A stretch of 64,000 nt of DNA from Nostoc parmelioides FACHB-3921. Its GTDB lineage: Bacteria > Cyanobacteriota > Cyanobacteriia > Cyanobacteriales > Nostocaceae. Location of the stretch: the NCBI RefSeq assembly GCF_014696625.1, contig NZ_JACJQL010000001.1:372001-436000 (forward strand). The letters run 5' to 3'. Positions within the stretch are counted from its first letter, which is position 1, and each line of letters begins with the position of its first letter. A program made the translations under genes and the position numbers. Under the pieces are notes generated by a model. The model made no database searches, had not been told where the DNA came from, and saw only the letters and a program-made list of their open reading frames with translations. Positions 40,960-49,697 of this stretch are shown one piece after another.

Positions 40960-43278
40960 TTAAACCCTATTAACCATTGCTACAACAGTAGACAAAGGTA
41001 CTTCTGCAAAATATTTCTGCTGAAATTGTTCTTCGCTGATGGTTGCTAAAAATTCTGCAATAGCAACATCGGCATTGCTTTCAACTACAGTATTAGAACT
41101 CCAAATAAATTGCAAAGAACGGTCTTGTCTTGTGACTGTAAAGCCCCAATATTTTAAAGCTTTGATGCCTAAAAGTAAGCTTCTGTCGCTAATTTTCAGT
41201 TTTTCTAAAATTTGTGTGCGGGTGGCTAATTGATTTGTTCGACTGAGATATTTGGCAATACCAACTAGGGTCAACCAAATTTCTTGCGGTGGTTGCAGAT
41301 TGGGTTTAGACCAAGCAAGGACTAATTGTTGATTATTGTAGAGCGATCGCCGCCACCAGGCGCGTAAATCATCCCAATTCATGGGGCATTCTTCTAGGAT
41401 GAGGGATTGGGGACTGGGTACTGGGGATTGAGGACTAGGGAGGTTGCGCCAGTCGAGAATTTGGGTTGAATGTTGGGTCTTGAGTTCTGAGTTGGGGTTG
41501 GGACGGACGGCGATTAATCTGATTTCGTAGCGTTTTTTAAAGGTGTTGTAGTCTAATTCCGCTATGCAATCACATCTCCCTATGGGTAATTCATCTTTGT
41601 AATGTCCCCACCAAATACCGGGAAAGGGATTTTTGCTGGAGTCATCACGGATATCAAATTCGGCTTTGATATATTGTACTTTTTTGCCTTGCGAATCTTG
41701 TTGATTGCGATGCCAAGCATTTTCAAACCAGCAATTTTGTATCAAGAGTTTGGGAACGGGGTTGCCCATACCGCAAGGTTCTAGCAGTTTTAATTCTAAA
41801 AATAACTCTTTACCTAAGTCTGCAACGGCGACTGCTATATCGGCTTGTACTGTCGGGGAGAGATTGACACTACCCAAGGTTTGCCGTAGTTGCTGATTAA
41901 TTGCTTGGGTAAAGAGGGGGATGTTTTGGGCTAACAAACTCAACCCAGCCGCAAAAGGATGTCCCCCAAAACGATGTAATAGATGTGCTTGGTGTTTCAC
42001 CAATTGGTATAAATCAACAGAATTCACTGAACGGGCTGAACCACGGGCGAGGGATTGGGAAGAATCTTGCTCATTCTCCAGTCCCTCAGTACTTAATAAA
42101 ATCGTGGGGCGACCTGTTTCTTGGGCGACTTGTCCGGCGACTAGGCCTAATACGCCTGCTGGCCATTGGGGGTCTTCGAGGACAATGACGCTGGTAGTTG
42201 ATAAGTCTAACTGTGTAAATTTTTGGGTGACTTGTGCTTGTACGTCTTTCTGTAAGGATTTGCGCCTGGTGTTGGCTAGTTCTGTGACTTCGGCTAATTG
42301 ATGACAGCGATTGATATCACGACTGGTTAAAAGTTCTACACAGAAACTAGCATCGCCTTGAATGCGGCTGACCGCGTTAATGCGTGGCCCTAAACCAAAA
42401 GAAATATCTGTGGGGCGATCGCCACTCCTCTGGCACAATTCTAATAATCGCCCTACCCCTGGCCTACGCCTGGCGGCTGGTGGTTGTTGAAAATCGGCTT
42501 GCAGTCTCTGAATACCCAACTGTGCTAAATAACGACAATCACCACTAAGTTGTACCAAATCAGCGATTAATCCGACTGCAACTAAATCGAGTAAATCTTC
42601 TAAAGGATTTTGGGGTATATCCGGTAAGGATTGATAAAGGGCTTCTATTAATTTATAAGCTACTCCTACACCCGATAAATGAAATAGCTGATGTTCCTTG
42701 GGTAAATAGCGGGGGTTAATAATTGCTGTGACTGGTGGACGTTCTAGGGGTAAGGTGTGATGGTCTGTAACTATGACATCTATACCTAATTTTTGGGCAT
42801 AGATAATTTCGTCAATATTTGTACTGCCTGTGTCGCAGGTGACGATTAATGTATAGCCTTGCTTGGCTAAATTAGTAATACCAGATTCATTCAATCCGTG
42901 GGATTCTTTGAGTCGATTAGGAATGTAATAATTCAACTGTTGATATTGCTGAAAAAATTGCCCTAAACCATCCCACAAAACAGCAGTGGAAGTAATTCCA
43001 TCAGCGTCGAAGTCTCCCCAAATGGCGATTTTTTCACCTTTGTCGCGTGCCTGTTGTAATCTTGTCACTGCCAACTGCATTTCTTGCCCAAACTCAAAGG
43101 CGCTGGCTGGTCGATAATTTTTAAAGTTAATAAAGGCTGCTAATTGTGATTCTTCTTTTATACCCCGTTGCCATAATAATTGTGCTGCATATATTCCTTT
43201 AGACGCAGACACATACTTTTTTACTGCTTGAATAAACCATTCTGGTGGCTGTTCAGTTGCTGTTATGATCCACTGCAT
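40960..43278 (-). CDS. recJ: Single-stranded-DNA-specific exonuclease RecJ
   Basis: 772 residues, longer than the roughly 570 of E. coli. DHH-family motifs are seen in order: IWGDFDADGITSTA (DxDxDG), TCDTGSTN, IVTDHHTLP (DHH) and later GGHPFAAGLS (GGH), so the nuclease core is intact. It digests 5' ends of single-stranded DNA in recombination and repair. The extra C-terminal third includes NLPSPQSPVPSPQSL, a low-complexity insert that corresponds to an in-frame intergenic-type heptamer repeat at 41404-41442. After it comes a cyanobacterial C-terminal domain with a winged-helix look (ATRTQILEKLKISDRSLLLG). It is the first gene of a run ending at 40960. Confidence 0.92.
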   Translation of the reverse strand: MQWIITATEQPPEWFIQAVKKYVSASKGIYAAQLLWQRGIKEESQLAAFINFKNYRPASAFEFGQEMQLAVTRLQQARDKGEKIAIWGDFDADGITSTAVLWDGLGQFFQQYQQLNYYIPNRLKESHGLNESGITNLAKQGYTLIVTCDTGSTNIDEIIYAQKLGIDVIVTDHHTLPLERPPVTAIINPRYLPKEHQLFHLSGVGVAYKLIEALYQSLPDIPQNPLEDLLDLVAVGLIADLVQLSGDCRYLAQLGIQRLQADFQQPPAARRRPGVGRLLELCQRSGDRPTDISFGLGPRINAVSRIQGDASFCVELLTSRDINRCHQLAEVTELANTRRKSLQKDVQAQVTQKFTQLDLSTTSVIVLEDPQWPAGVLGLVAGQVAQETGRPTILLSTEGLENEQDSSQSLARGSARSVNSVDLYQLVKHQAHLLHRFGGHPFAAGLSLLAQNIPLFTQAINQQLRQTLGSVNLSPTVQADIAVAVADLGKELFLELKLLEPCGMGNPVPKLLIQNCWFENAWHRNQQDSQGKKVQYIKAEFDIRDDSSKNPFPGIWWGHYKDELPIGRCDCIAELDYNTFKKRYEIRLIAVRPNPNSELKTQHSTQILDWRNLPSPQSPVPSPQSLILEECPMNWDDLRAWWRRSLYNNQQLVLAWSKPNLQPPQEIWLTLVGIAKYLSRTNQLATRTQILEKLKISDRSLLLGIKALKYWGFTVTRQDRSLQFIWSSNTVVESNADVAIAEFLATISEEQFQQKYFAEVPLSTVVAMVNRV

Positions 43279-43295
43279 TGAATTAATTCAAAAAC

Positions 43296-43937
43296 TTAAA
43301 TTGGACTTTGCTCATCACTAATTTGAGTTTCATTGATTAAGGGATTAATGACTACCTCGTTAGCACCTCCATCTGCTTTACGTGCGCGAATGGCAGGACG
43401 ATAACGCCTATAACCTGCTCTCTCAGCTTTTTGATGTTCGTAGTCAATTAGTCTGCCATAATAAGGATGCTTGCTTAAATTCATTGACAAGAAAATATGC
43501 TGGCGGATATTACCAAAACCTTTGCGGTTGAAAAATTTCACTGCTGGTGTATTGGTGGGGTCAGTATCTACTAGCATAAATCGCGCTCCATCTTCAATCA
43601 TCCGAGCCACGACTTTATCAACTAATTTGTCAGCAACTCCCTGACGTTGAAATTTAGGGTTAACTGCTAGCCATAAAATGTATCCGTAAGTCCAAGACGC
43701 TTTGGTAATAATAGTTCCTAGAATAAATCCTGCTAGTTCTCCATCTGTTTCGGCAACTAAACAGTATTCTGGGTCTGTGTTATATAGTCCAATTACTTCC
43801 CATTCATCCCAAGTACGATAAAGGTAAGGATATAAATCACTAGTAAATAGTTCTTCTCCTAAATGATATACAGGGGCGATATCATCTATACCTAATTCGC
43901 GCACGTAAATAATATCATTTTCCTCAAAGTTTGCCAT
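43296..43937 (-). CDS. GNAT-family N-acetyltransferase
   Basis: 213 residues. The acetyl-CoA motif is LAVNPKFQRQGVADKLVDKV (V-x-x-x-x-R/Q-x-x-G-x-A); DTDPTNTPAVKFFNRKGFG is the C-terminal strand. The fold is RimI-like, with a longer basic C-terminus (QKAERAGYRRYRPAIRARK). The target protein or metabolite is unknown. It lies 17 bases upstream of recJ, probably in the same transcript. Confidence 0.82.
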   Translation of the reverse strand: MANFEENDIIYVRELGIDDIAPVYHLGEELFTSDLYPYLYRTWDEWEVIGLYNTDPEYCLVAETDGELAGFILGTIITKASWTYGYILWLAVNPKFQRQGVADKLVDKVVARMIEDGARFMLVDTDPTNTPAVKFFNRKGFGNIRQHIFLSMNLSKHPYYGRLIDYEHQKAERAGYRRYRPAIRARKADGGANEVVINPLINETQISDEQSPI

Positions 43938-44006
43938 AATTTTGTGAAAAAATAGGATTTAAATTAGTGTATTAACAAGAAAAGATATATGTATTTTAAG
44001 TTTTTT

Positions 44007-44876
44007 CTAAAGTGATACTTCTTCAATAGCGTCGAGAGCAGGGAAAGATTTATTGATTGCTGGTGCTGTGATTTCCAGAGAATTTGATTCGCTACTATTT
44101 AGTTTATGTTCAATTGTCGGTAGGAGACGATCGCCGATGGTGGGGCGTAACCCATCACATTTTTTAGCAAATTGGCAATAATCACAGGCTTTACTATTCA
44201 CGGGTACTTGGGGAAATAAAGTCCCTTGTTGATAATTATTTAGCCATTTAGTTAATTGACCTAGTAATTGATCAAGTTTTTTCGCTGTTTGAATGTGTAA
44301 ATTCTGACTGTAAGTAAATTGAATATTTTGGGGTTTGCCTTGAGATTGTACAAACCAGTACGTCATAGAAATATTTTCGGGTGAGTATTGGCTAGTTTCA
44401 GCTAATACATACATATATAAACGCGTTTGCCAATTCTGGGCTAATTTACGCTTGTCTGGTGGTTTAGGGTATGTTTTCCAGTCGAGAATTTGGGCTTGTT
44501 GGTGGTCTGCAATTAATAAATCATAGATAACTGTGAGCAAATAGTCTTGAAATTGTAGAGTCCGGTAGTGTTCACTTTCTCGGAAAGTTTGTCCATCGGT
44601 AGGGGTGAGAATTTCTGGTGCTGCATTAGCAAAACCAGACATCCAGTTTTGTAGTTGGGTATCAGCTTGCAAGAAACTATCAATTGGCAGACCCATTTCT
44701 TGTTGCTGCATTAACAAGTGAAAGCGGCTACCTAAAGTTAGTTTGTCCGTATGATCGGGATCTGAAGGTGAGTTGAGTTGTTCTAAGTGGGTATGTTGAA
44801 ATTTACGCGGACAGGTTTCGAGTAAATTCAGTTGTCCTTGGGACAGACGTATTAATTGATTGTCGGTTGTCAGCAT
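44007..44876 (-). CDS. PD-(D/E)XK nuclease, RecB/AddB-like with Fe-S cysteines
   Basis: 289 residues. The nuclease core is near QILDWKTYPKP (D-x-K). Four cysteines, one near residue 19 in LETCPRKF and three in CDYCQFAKKCDG near 230-240, match the Fe-S fastener seen in AddB/RecB-like and Cas4-like nucleases. The single-domain size means it is a stand-alone nuclease rather than part of RecBCD. It probably processes DNA ends; its partner is not visible. The gene belongs to the minus-strand run that includes recJ. Confidence 0.82.
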   Translation of the reverse strand: MLTTDNQLIRLSQGQLNLLETCPRKFQHTHLEQLNSPSDPDHTDKLTLGSRFHLLMQQQEMGLPIDSFLQADTQLQNWMSGFANAAPEILTPTDGQTFRESEHYRTLQFQDYLLTVIYDLLIADHQQAQILDWKTYPKPPDKRKLAQNWQTRLYMYVLAETSQYSPENISMTYWFVQSQGKPQNIQFTYSQNLHIQTAKKLDQLLGQLTKWLNNYQQGTLFPQVPVNSKACDYCQFAKKCDGLRPTIGDRLLPTIEHKLNSSESNSLEITAPAINKSFPALDAIEEVSL

Positions 44877-44934
44877 AATCCTATTTTAGAAGCGATCGCC
44901 TATGCTGAGTGCTGAGTAAAAAATTTCTCTAAAC

Positions 44935-44973
44935 CCCTAAACCCCCAAACCCCTACACCCTTACACCCCTAAA
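44935..44973. repeat. C-rich short tandem repeats
   Basis: Units of CTAAACCCC, CAAACCCCTA and CACCCTTA in tandem upstream of the RecB-like gene start; the same family is near 22345 and 49625. Confidence 0.65.
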
Positions 44974-45004
44974 ATTAATCACTCTACTGGGCTGAACAAT
45001 AAAT

Positions 45005-45057
45005 AAAAGGTGAAAGAAATGAATTTTGCCTTTTAGTTCATCCTTTCACCTTTTTTA
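45005..45057 (-). terminator. Long stem-loop after the 67-residue membrane protein
   Basis: AAAAGGTGAAAG and CTTTCACCTTTTTT pair over about a dozen bases around TTTTGCCTTTTAG. It is 12 bases past the stop, so it likely ends the def-45070 transcript. The plus strand also has a T-run, so it could be bidirectional. Confidence 0.65.
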
Positions 45058-45069
45058 TGTACCTGATGC

Positions 45070-45273
45070 TTATTTAATGTTAGCCTTTGCGTCCCTCACT
45101 GCGGCAAGAAAAAATAATCCTGTAAGAGGAATGCTCAAACCCAGGATAACTGCGGTGGTTTGGAAGCCTAAATCTGGTTGTCCATAACTGAGTTCAAACA
45201 CCGAGCCAACAGCTGCGATCGCACTTATGCAAGAGCCAAGGAGAAATAAACCGCTTTTTGGAGTTAAATACAC
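45070..45273 (-). CDS. Small membrane protein, cyanobacterial
   Basis: 67 residues with two hydrophobic segments (GLFLLGSCISAIAAVGSVFE and TTAVILGLSIPLTGLFFLAA) and a polar tail (AVRDAKANIK). It looks like a small conserved cyanobacterial protein; I do not recognise a named function. It lies 12 bases downstream of the peptide deformylase gene on the same strand, so cotranscription is likely. Confidence 0.7.
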   Translation of the reverse strand: MYLTPKSGLFLLGSCISAIAAVGSVFELSYGQPDLGFQTTAVILGLSIPLTGLFFLAAVRDAKANIK

Positions 45274-45285
45274 TACTAGTCCACC

Positions 45286-45849
45286 CTATGCTACTGGTTT
45301 CACTGCTTGATACGAGAAGCCATTTTTAGATAACTCCTGTGCCAAAGTCAAGGAATTATCTACACGGTCTACAAATACTACACCGTTGAGGTGATCCATC
45401 TCGTGTTGAATGCAGCGTCCGAGTAGGTCAGTAGCTTTTAAGGTCTGAGGACGGCCATTTTCATCTTTATAGGCAACTTCTACCACTTCCGGGCGTTTGA
45501 CATCCATATAAACTCCCGGAATGCTTAAACACCCTTCTTGGGCGCTACAGACTTCGCGGCTGACTTGTTTAATTGTGGGGTTAATTAATACCAGTGGCGG
45601 ATTCGCTGGGTTATCGGGTTCACAATCGATGACAATGAGTTGTTTATTAATTCCCACTTGGGGTGCAGCCAAACCAATGCCATCGCTGCTGTACATCGTT
45701 TGCAGCATATCGCGGATCAATTGCCGGGTTTCATCATCTACTTTGGTGATCCGCTTTGCTGGTTGACGCAGCACGCGATCGCCTAAATAGTGGAGTTGCA
45801 GAGGTGGATTTTTTAACTTTTTTTTCTCAACAGCAATTTCAGAAGGCAT
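45286..45849 (-). CDS. def: Peptide deformylase
   Basis: 187 residues. Motif I is GIGLAAPQVG, motif II EGCLSIP with C107, and motif III QHEMDHLNG with H149 and H153, giving the three metal ligands. It removes the formyl group from new proteins. The N-terminal 20 residues are extra and basic (VEKKKLKNPP), with no signal peptide. It is in a transcript with the small membrane protein downstream. Confidence 0.95.
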   Translation of the reverse strand: MPSEIAVEKKKLKNPPLQLHYLGDRVLRQPAKRITKVDDETRQLIRDMLQTMYSSDGIGLAAPQVGINKQLIVIDCEPDNPANPPLVLINPTIKQVSREVCSAQEGCLSIPGVYMDVKRPEVVEVAYKDENGRPQTLKATDLLGRCIQHEMDHLNGVVFVDRVDNSLTLAQELSKNGFSYQAVKPVA

Positions 45850-45916
45850 GACTTTTGTCGGCTAGATTGTGCAAATTCCTACTAAACCTCATTCTATCAA
45901 TTTAGTCATTAGTCAT

Positions 45917-45980
45917 TGCTCAACAGTCAACGGTCAACGGTCAACAGTCAACGGTCAACGGTCAACAGTCAACAGTCAAC
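45917..45980. repeat. Heptamer repeat array (GTCAACG/GTCAACA)n
   Basis: Nine or so consecutive heptamers of GTCAACG and GTCAACA types, between def and the DUF2278 gene. It is the longest such array in the window. Confidence 0.85.
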
Positions 45981-45981
45981 A

Positions 45982-46986
45982 TTAAAACAAAATTGTCCAA
46001 CCTTGCTTTTGAGCCTGTGTTTTGGTGTAGGAAACACCATCAATCTTGATGCCTTTCTCATCTAGGAGAGTAATAATACCACCACTGTTGTCTAATTGAA
46101 TACTATTGCTATCAATAGGTACTTTGACAACTTCACCTGGATTGATTACACCATATAGGCTTTGTTTGCGCTTGTTCCTATCTGCTAATGACCAACTATC
46201 CAAGTCTACTTTCTGGGGTGAAATATTAATTAAGGTAACTGTCTCTTTTTCCACATCCTCACCCGGAGGATTCACTAATGCAGCCACAATCCGCACGGCT
46301 CCAGTTGTGACAGTTGGTGTGATCATGTCTATATCGTCTATTCTGTTGCCAGTGATATCGTCGGTATGGAATGTCTGAGACTGGAAGGCTAAGAAAATAC
46401 CTACCCATTGATTTCGGGTCGGGTAGTGAATCAGCAGTCCGCCATCTTGCCAAACACCGTTGTCTTTTTTAAATTGGGCGGCGTTACCCTGGTTCATGTG
46501 GATGTCATGAATACCGTTCCCTGGAAGAAACCCGAAATATTTGTCTTTGATATCCATTTCAGGGCCCCATCTTTCACCAAAAGGATAGAGGACTGCATCT
46601 GTGGAAGCGATCGCTCGTGCAATGTATAATTCCAGCAATTCATTCAGGTCATTGTCAGGCCCCGGCACATCAAAAGGCAAAGGCTTCATCTGTTTGGGGT
46701 CAAACAAATTTCCCCGAATGTAGTCTAAAGCAATTCCCCCAGGTTGGCGTGGCAATTCATAGAAACCGAAATCTAACTCTAATAATTCTTTAGTTATGGG
46801 ATGGGAGAAATTTTCATCCACAAGATAAAGCAATTCTGAAGGGCTTTGCTTTGATTTGACGTTGATAGCAATCCGGTGCTTTTGCTTGTTGTCCGTTACA
46901 AGTATTTGGTAATGGGGACTAGAACCTTCACCCAATTTACGATTTAGCGCACGACTTTTTAATACACCATAATTCTTTAAGGGCAT
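45982..46986 (-). CDS. DUF2278 (YukJ) family protein with a lamin-tail-like domain
   Basis: 334 residues. The N-terminal 220 residues match DUF2278/YukJ: MPLKNYGVLKSRALNRKLGE, FDVPGPDNDLNEL and GNGIHDIHMNQGN. Then comes a separate C-terminal beta domain of the lamin-tail type (NISPQKVDLDSWSLADRNKR onward, about 100 residues). DUF2278 proteins are small and mostly uncharacterised; the fused C-terminal domain suggests binding to another molecule. No signal peptide is seen. It is isolated, with a repeat array right after the stop. Confidence 0.75.
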   Translation of the reverse strand: MPLKNYGVLKSRALNRKLGEGSSPHYQILVTDNKQKHRIAINVKSKQSPSELLYLVDENFSHPITKELLELDFGFYELPRQPGGIALDYIRGNLFDPKQMKPLPFDVPGPDNDLNELLELYIARAIASTDAVLYPFGERWGPEMDIKDKYFGFLPGNGIHDIHMNQGNAAQFKKDNGVWQDGGLLIHYPTRNQWVGIFLAFQSQTFHTDDITGNRIDDIDMITPTVTTGAVRIVAALVNPPGEDVEKETVTLINISPQKVDLDSWSLADRNKRKQSLYGVINPGEVVKVPIDSNSIQLDNSGGIITLLDEKGIKIDGVSYTKTQAQKQGWTILF

Positions 46987-47115
46987 TTATTTCTCCTAAC
47001 TTTTAGGGTGCAGAATGCTACAACTGGGTAATTGCTGGTTAACTAAGTTAATTACTAGGTATTGCTGGAATTGGCTAGTACCCCATCGGGTGATTTTTTC
47101 GCTTCTATTAGTCAA

Positions 47116-47739
47116 TTAGCCACACACTAATCCCAGCCAATGGGGATAGGCATAAGAATTAGTAGCTAGTAATTTTACTCCTCGATAAGTTCTGAATACT
47201 GCTTTGGCTGTCGCTTGCAAGTTTGCCATTAATCTTTGATCCTCAGCATTTGCTTCTAAGGCTAAACTCCACCACGTATTATTTTGAATGAGTAACTGGG
47301 TAATCTCCAGACTGCAAGCGTTATCAATATACTCATCATTAGTAACTGATTCTACTGAGAAATCAGATAGAACTTGATAAGACTGTAAATAACGAATTTT
47401 CTGTACGCTTACCCAAGAAGATTTACTTAAAACTGTTGCAGGATAAAAGCTTTCTCCTGTCGGGTCATCACAAGACCATTTAGACCATTTCTCAGCTTTT
47501 CCGGCGATGAGTTCTCCAAAGCCTACTACACCCAGTTCAGCTGTCCGCCATTTCACTTCTAAGCTACCATGTCGGAGTTTGATTCCCAAAAAATTAGATT
47601 CTGGGACGTAGAGATAGATATCTTCCCGTTTTTCTGGTAATTGCTCCTGGTCAATTAAACAGCAACGCTGAAACCAAACTTTTATGTCTTCTGGTATCGT
47701 ACCAGGATAAAACCAACGCAATTCGTTACTTATGAGCAT
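47116..47739 (-). CDS. Hypothetical protein, CYTH-like fold possible
   Basis: 207 residues with no signal or membrane segment. NELRWFYPGTIPEDIKVWFQ at the start and NFLGIKLRHGSLEVKWR resemble the alternating charged strands of CYTH-type phosphate-binding tunnels, and there is a tryptophan-rich centre (WSKWSCDDPTG, TWWSLALEA). The match is by eye only. No neighbour suggests a role. Confidence 0.55.
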   Translation of the reverse strand: MLISNELRWFYPGTIPEDIKVWFQRCCLIDQEQLPEKREDIYLYVPESNFLGIKLRHGSLEVKWRTAELGVVGFGELIAGKAEKWSKWSCDDPTGESFYPATVLSKSSWVSVQKIRYLQSYQVLSDFSVESVTNDEYIDNACSLEITQLLIQNNTWWSLALEANAEDQRLMANLQATAKAVFRTYRGVKLLATNSYAYPHWLGLVCG

Positions 47740-47835
47740 AATATCAAAGTGTTGAGTGCTTGGTAGTGAATGGTCAGTCAGAAATCATTTCCTACCTGTA
47801 AGCTAAAGCGCGCCTAAATTGCATAAATACGAATA

Positions 47836-47863
47836 AGGGCTGTCAACTGTCAACTGTCAACTG
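47836..47863. repeat. Heptamer repeat (GTCAACT)n
   Basis: Three GTCAACT units upstream of the CyanoP gene. It belongs to the family at 40927 and 45917. Confidence 0.8.
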
Positions 47864-48030
47864 TCTTCACGATGGATTATGCAACTTAAAAGCAGAATAG
47901 CTTAGGATATTTTGAATTGATGTGTTCCCAGTCCTTCTTGGTCACGCGAAGCGATCCAGTTGATGGGACAATGAAAGTGAGAAATCATGCCTACCTTCAT
48001 ATTGCTTCCGGCCTAAAGGAATCTGTAAAG

Positions 48031-48576
48031 ATGTGGAAAAGAATTGTATTGACGTTGCTATTGGTCTTGAGTTTTAGCTTAAGTAATCCTCATGTAGCCA
48101 AGGCTGCTGGATTCAAAAGCTTTGTAGACACTGCTGATGGCTATGAGTTTTTATACCCTAATGGCTGGTTGCAGGTAAAAGTTGCTAACGGCCCTGATGT
48201 GGTATTTCACGATTTAATTGAAATTTCCGAGAATATCTCTGTTGTCATTAGTCCCGTTCCCGATGACAAAAGTTTGCAAGAACTGGGTACACCAACAGAA
48301 GTAGGTTACAAATTGGGAAAAGCCGCTTTAGCACCTCCTGATTCTGGTCGCTCGGCTGAACTAGTCAACGCTTCTGAGTACGAATCAGAGGGTAAAACAT
48401 ACTATCATCTTGAGTATTTAGTAAAGCTCCCCAATCAGCAAGAACGACATAACATCGCCAGTGTGGCTGTTAGTCGTGGTAAACTTTTTACCTTTAACGC
48501 TTCGATTCCTGAAAAACGTTGGCGAAAAGTCAAAGGGATGATGGAAGATGTTGCGAACTCTTTCGTAGTGTATTAA
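48031..48576 (+). CDS. Photosystem II PsbP-like protein (CyanoP)
   Basis: 181 residues from the ATG at 48031, which has AAAGGA ten bases upstream and directly precedes the signal peptide MWKRIVLTLLLVLSFSLS; an ATG at 47917 would put 38 poorly fitting residues before the signal. The PsbP core follows: FVDTADGYEFLYPNGWLQVK, VSRGKLFTFNASIPEKRW and DVANSFVVY. CyanoP sits at the lumenal face of PSII and acts in its assembly. In Synechocystis it is a lipoprotein; here HVAKAAGF is a type I cleavage site without a lipobox cysteine. Confidence 0.9.
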   Translation: MWKRIVLTLLLVLSFSLSNPHVAKAAGFKSFVDTADGYEFLYPNGWLQVKVANGPDVVFHDLIEISENISVVISPVPDDKSLQELGTPTEVGYKLGKAALAPPDSGRSAELVNASEYESEGKTYYHLEYLVKLPNQQERHNIASVAVSRGKLFTFNASIPEKRWRKVKGMMEDVANSFVVY

Positions 48577-48670
48577 TAGAAAGTAGGAAATAGCTGTTGA
48601 GAGTTGACTGTTATCAATAATCAGGTAGATATATCAGGTCAGTTGTAAGACTTGATGGGCATAAAAAATA

Positions 48671-48699
48671 AACTCCTTCAATAATTAATTGAAGGAGTT
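48671..48699 (+). terminator. Perfect stem-loop after CyanoP
   Basis: AACTCCTTCAAT and ATTGAAGGAGTT, perfect 12-base arms with a five-base loop (AATTA), 95 bases after the stop. No T-run of more than three follows, so the type is not certain; it may equally serve the remnant read leftward. Confidence 0.6.
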
Positions 48700-48722
48700 A
48701 CTTTAAGCCTTTATTGATAATT

Positions 48723-48899
48723 TTAGGAAATTTTTTTGAGCTGCTTGAGACTAAGTTTGAATCTTTGGTTATGTTTGAGTACTGAACCAGCGCCGAGAGT
48801 CCCAAGGGCGATTAAGCTAAGTATAGAATTAGGTTCAGGGACGTTGATTATGATTGCAGATATTGTGAATGATTTGCGTATATATATGGAATTTTCCCA
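48723..48899 (-). pseudogene. PEP-CTERM protein C-terminal remnant
   Basis: 58 codons before a stop at 48725-48723. The end of the frame reads NVPEPNSILSLIALGTLGAG, then SVLKHNQRFKLSLKQ, that is VPEP, a hydrophobic helix and a basic tail: the PEP-CTERM sorting signal. Upstream is only WENSIYIRKSFTIS and then an in-frame TAG, with no start codon. So only the exported anchor remains of what was a longer surface protein. It lies antisense to nothing and ends close to maf. Confidence 0.7.
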
Positions 48900-48927
48900 C
48901 TATTTGTTTTTTACCTAAGTAAATTTT

Positions 48928-49521
48928 ATGAAAACTACGCGATTTATACTAGCTTCTGCTTCTCCGGCGCGTCGCCGCTTATTGCAAACTGTGGGTATTG
49001 AACCAATAGTTAGCCCTAGTAATTTTGATGAGTCGCAAATTCAAGAAACTGAACCCGGAAAGTTGGTGCAAATTCTCGCTCAATGTAAGGCGGAGGCGAT
49101 CGCGCCACAGTTTCCATCAGGGTTGGTGATGGGGTGCGATTCGGTATTGGCTATTGATGGTAAAATTCACGGTAAGCCAGTAGATGCGGAGGAAGCGATC
49201 GCTCGTTGGCAGTTAATGCGAGGTCAGGTTGGCGACCTCTATACAGGTCATGTTTTGATTGATAATTTACAAAATCGCACTTTAGTCAAGTGTCAAGTAA
49301 CAAGAGTTTACTTTGCTAATATTAGCGATCGCACTATTCAAGCCTATGTTGCCACAGGTGAACCCCTCAAGTGTGCAGGCGCTTTTGCTTTGGAAGGTTT
49401 TGGTAGTTTATTTATAGAAAAAATCGTTGGTTGTCACAGCAATGTGATTGGGTTGAGTTTACCCTTGTTGCGACAGATGTTAGAAGAATTAAATTATGAT
49501 GTCACTGATTTTTGGAAGTAG
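48928..49521 (+). CDS. maf: Maf-family nucleotide pyrophosphatase
   Basis: 197 residues. The N-terminal [18 protein letters not shown], then SNFDESQ, the [10 protein letters not shown] acidic motif with KAEAIA upstream and the ITDW-type end (VTDFWK) match Maf, a cytoplasmic enzyme that hydrolyses non-canonical or dTTP/UTP-type nucleotides. Active-site Asp in GCDSV is present. No partner is adjacent; its ATG is at the end of a repeat-rich gap. Confidence 0.92.
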   Translation: MKTTRFILASASPARRRLLQTVGIEPIVSPSNFDESQIQETEPGKLVQILAQCKAEAIAPQFPSGLVMGCDSVLAIDGKIHGKPVDAEEAIARWQLMRGQVGDLYTGHVLIDNLQNRTLVKCQVTRVYFANISDRTIQAYVATGEPLKCAGAFALEGFGSLFIEKIVGCHSNVIGLSLPLLRQMLEELNYDVTDFWK

Positions 49522-49579
49522 TTAGTACTTACGCATGAAACGAAAAATCAAGGGTTTGGAGAAGGGTGTAGGGGTATAA

Positions 49580-49613
49580 ATCAATTCAAAATTCAAAATT
49601 CAAAATTCAAAAT
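49580..49613. repeat. Heptamer tandem repeat (TTCAAAA)n
   Basis: Four or five TTCAAAA units, the same unit as at 4816-4846, between maf and lpxD. Confidence 0.85.
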
Positions 49614-49624
49614 AAATGTTTGAA

Positions 49625-49663
49625 ACTCCTACACCCTTACACCTTTACCCCCTTACACCCAGT
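49625..49663. repeat. C-rich short tandem repeats
   Basis: CTACACCCTTACACC, TTTACCCCCTTACACCC in series. It is a variant of the arrays near 22345 and 44935. Confidence 0.65.
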
Positions 49664-49697
49664 CTCAACAGACAACCTGGGTGCGTAAGTCCTATAA

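Larger units (their letters stand above)
48577..48927. other. Intergenic region with terminator and PEP-CTERM remnant
   Basis: 351 bases between CyanoP and maf. It contains a perfect stem-loop (48671-48699) and the remnant on the minus strand (48723-48899). The plus-strand frame over the same bases is a shadow. Confidence 0.55.

Noticed and set aside
41921..42301. Plus-strand frame of 126 codons inside recJ
   Set aside because: Antisense to the conserved RecJ core; composition is cysteine- and arginine-rich, as expected of a shadow frame.
45917..45980. Regular repeats resembling a small CRISPR array
   Set aside because: The units are uninterrupted heptamers with no spacers of constant length and no cas gene. 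This is a cyanobacterial tandem repeat.
47917..48030. Earlier ATG for CyanoP
   Set aside because: It would put 38 residues without a signal-like pattern before a clear signal peptide; the ATG at 48031 has a good ribosome site.
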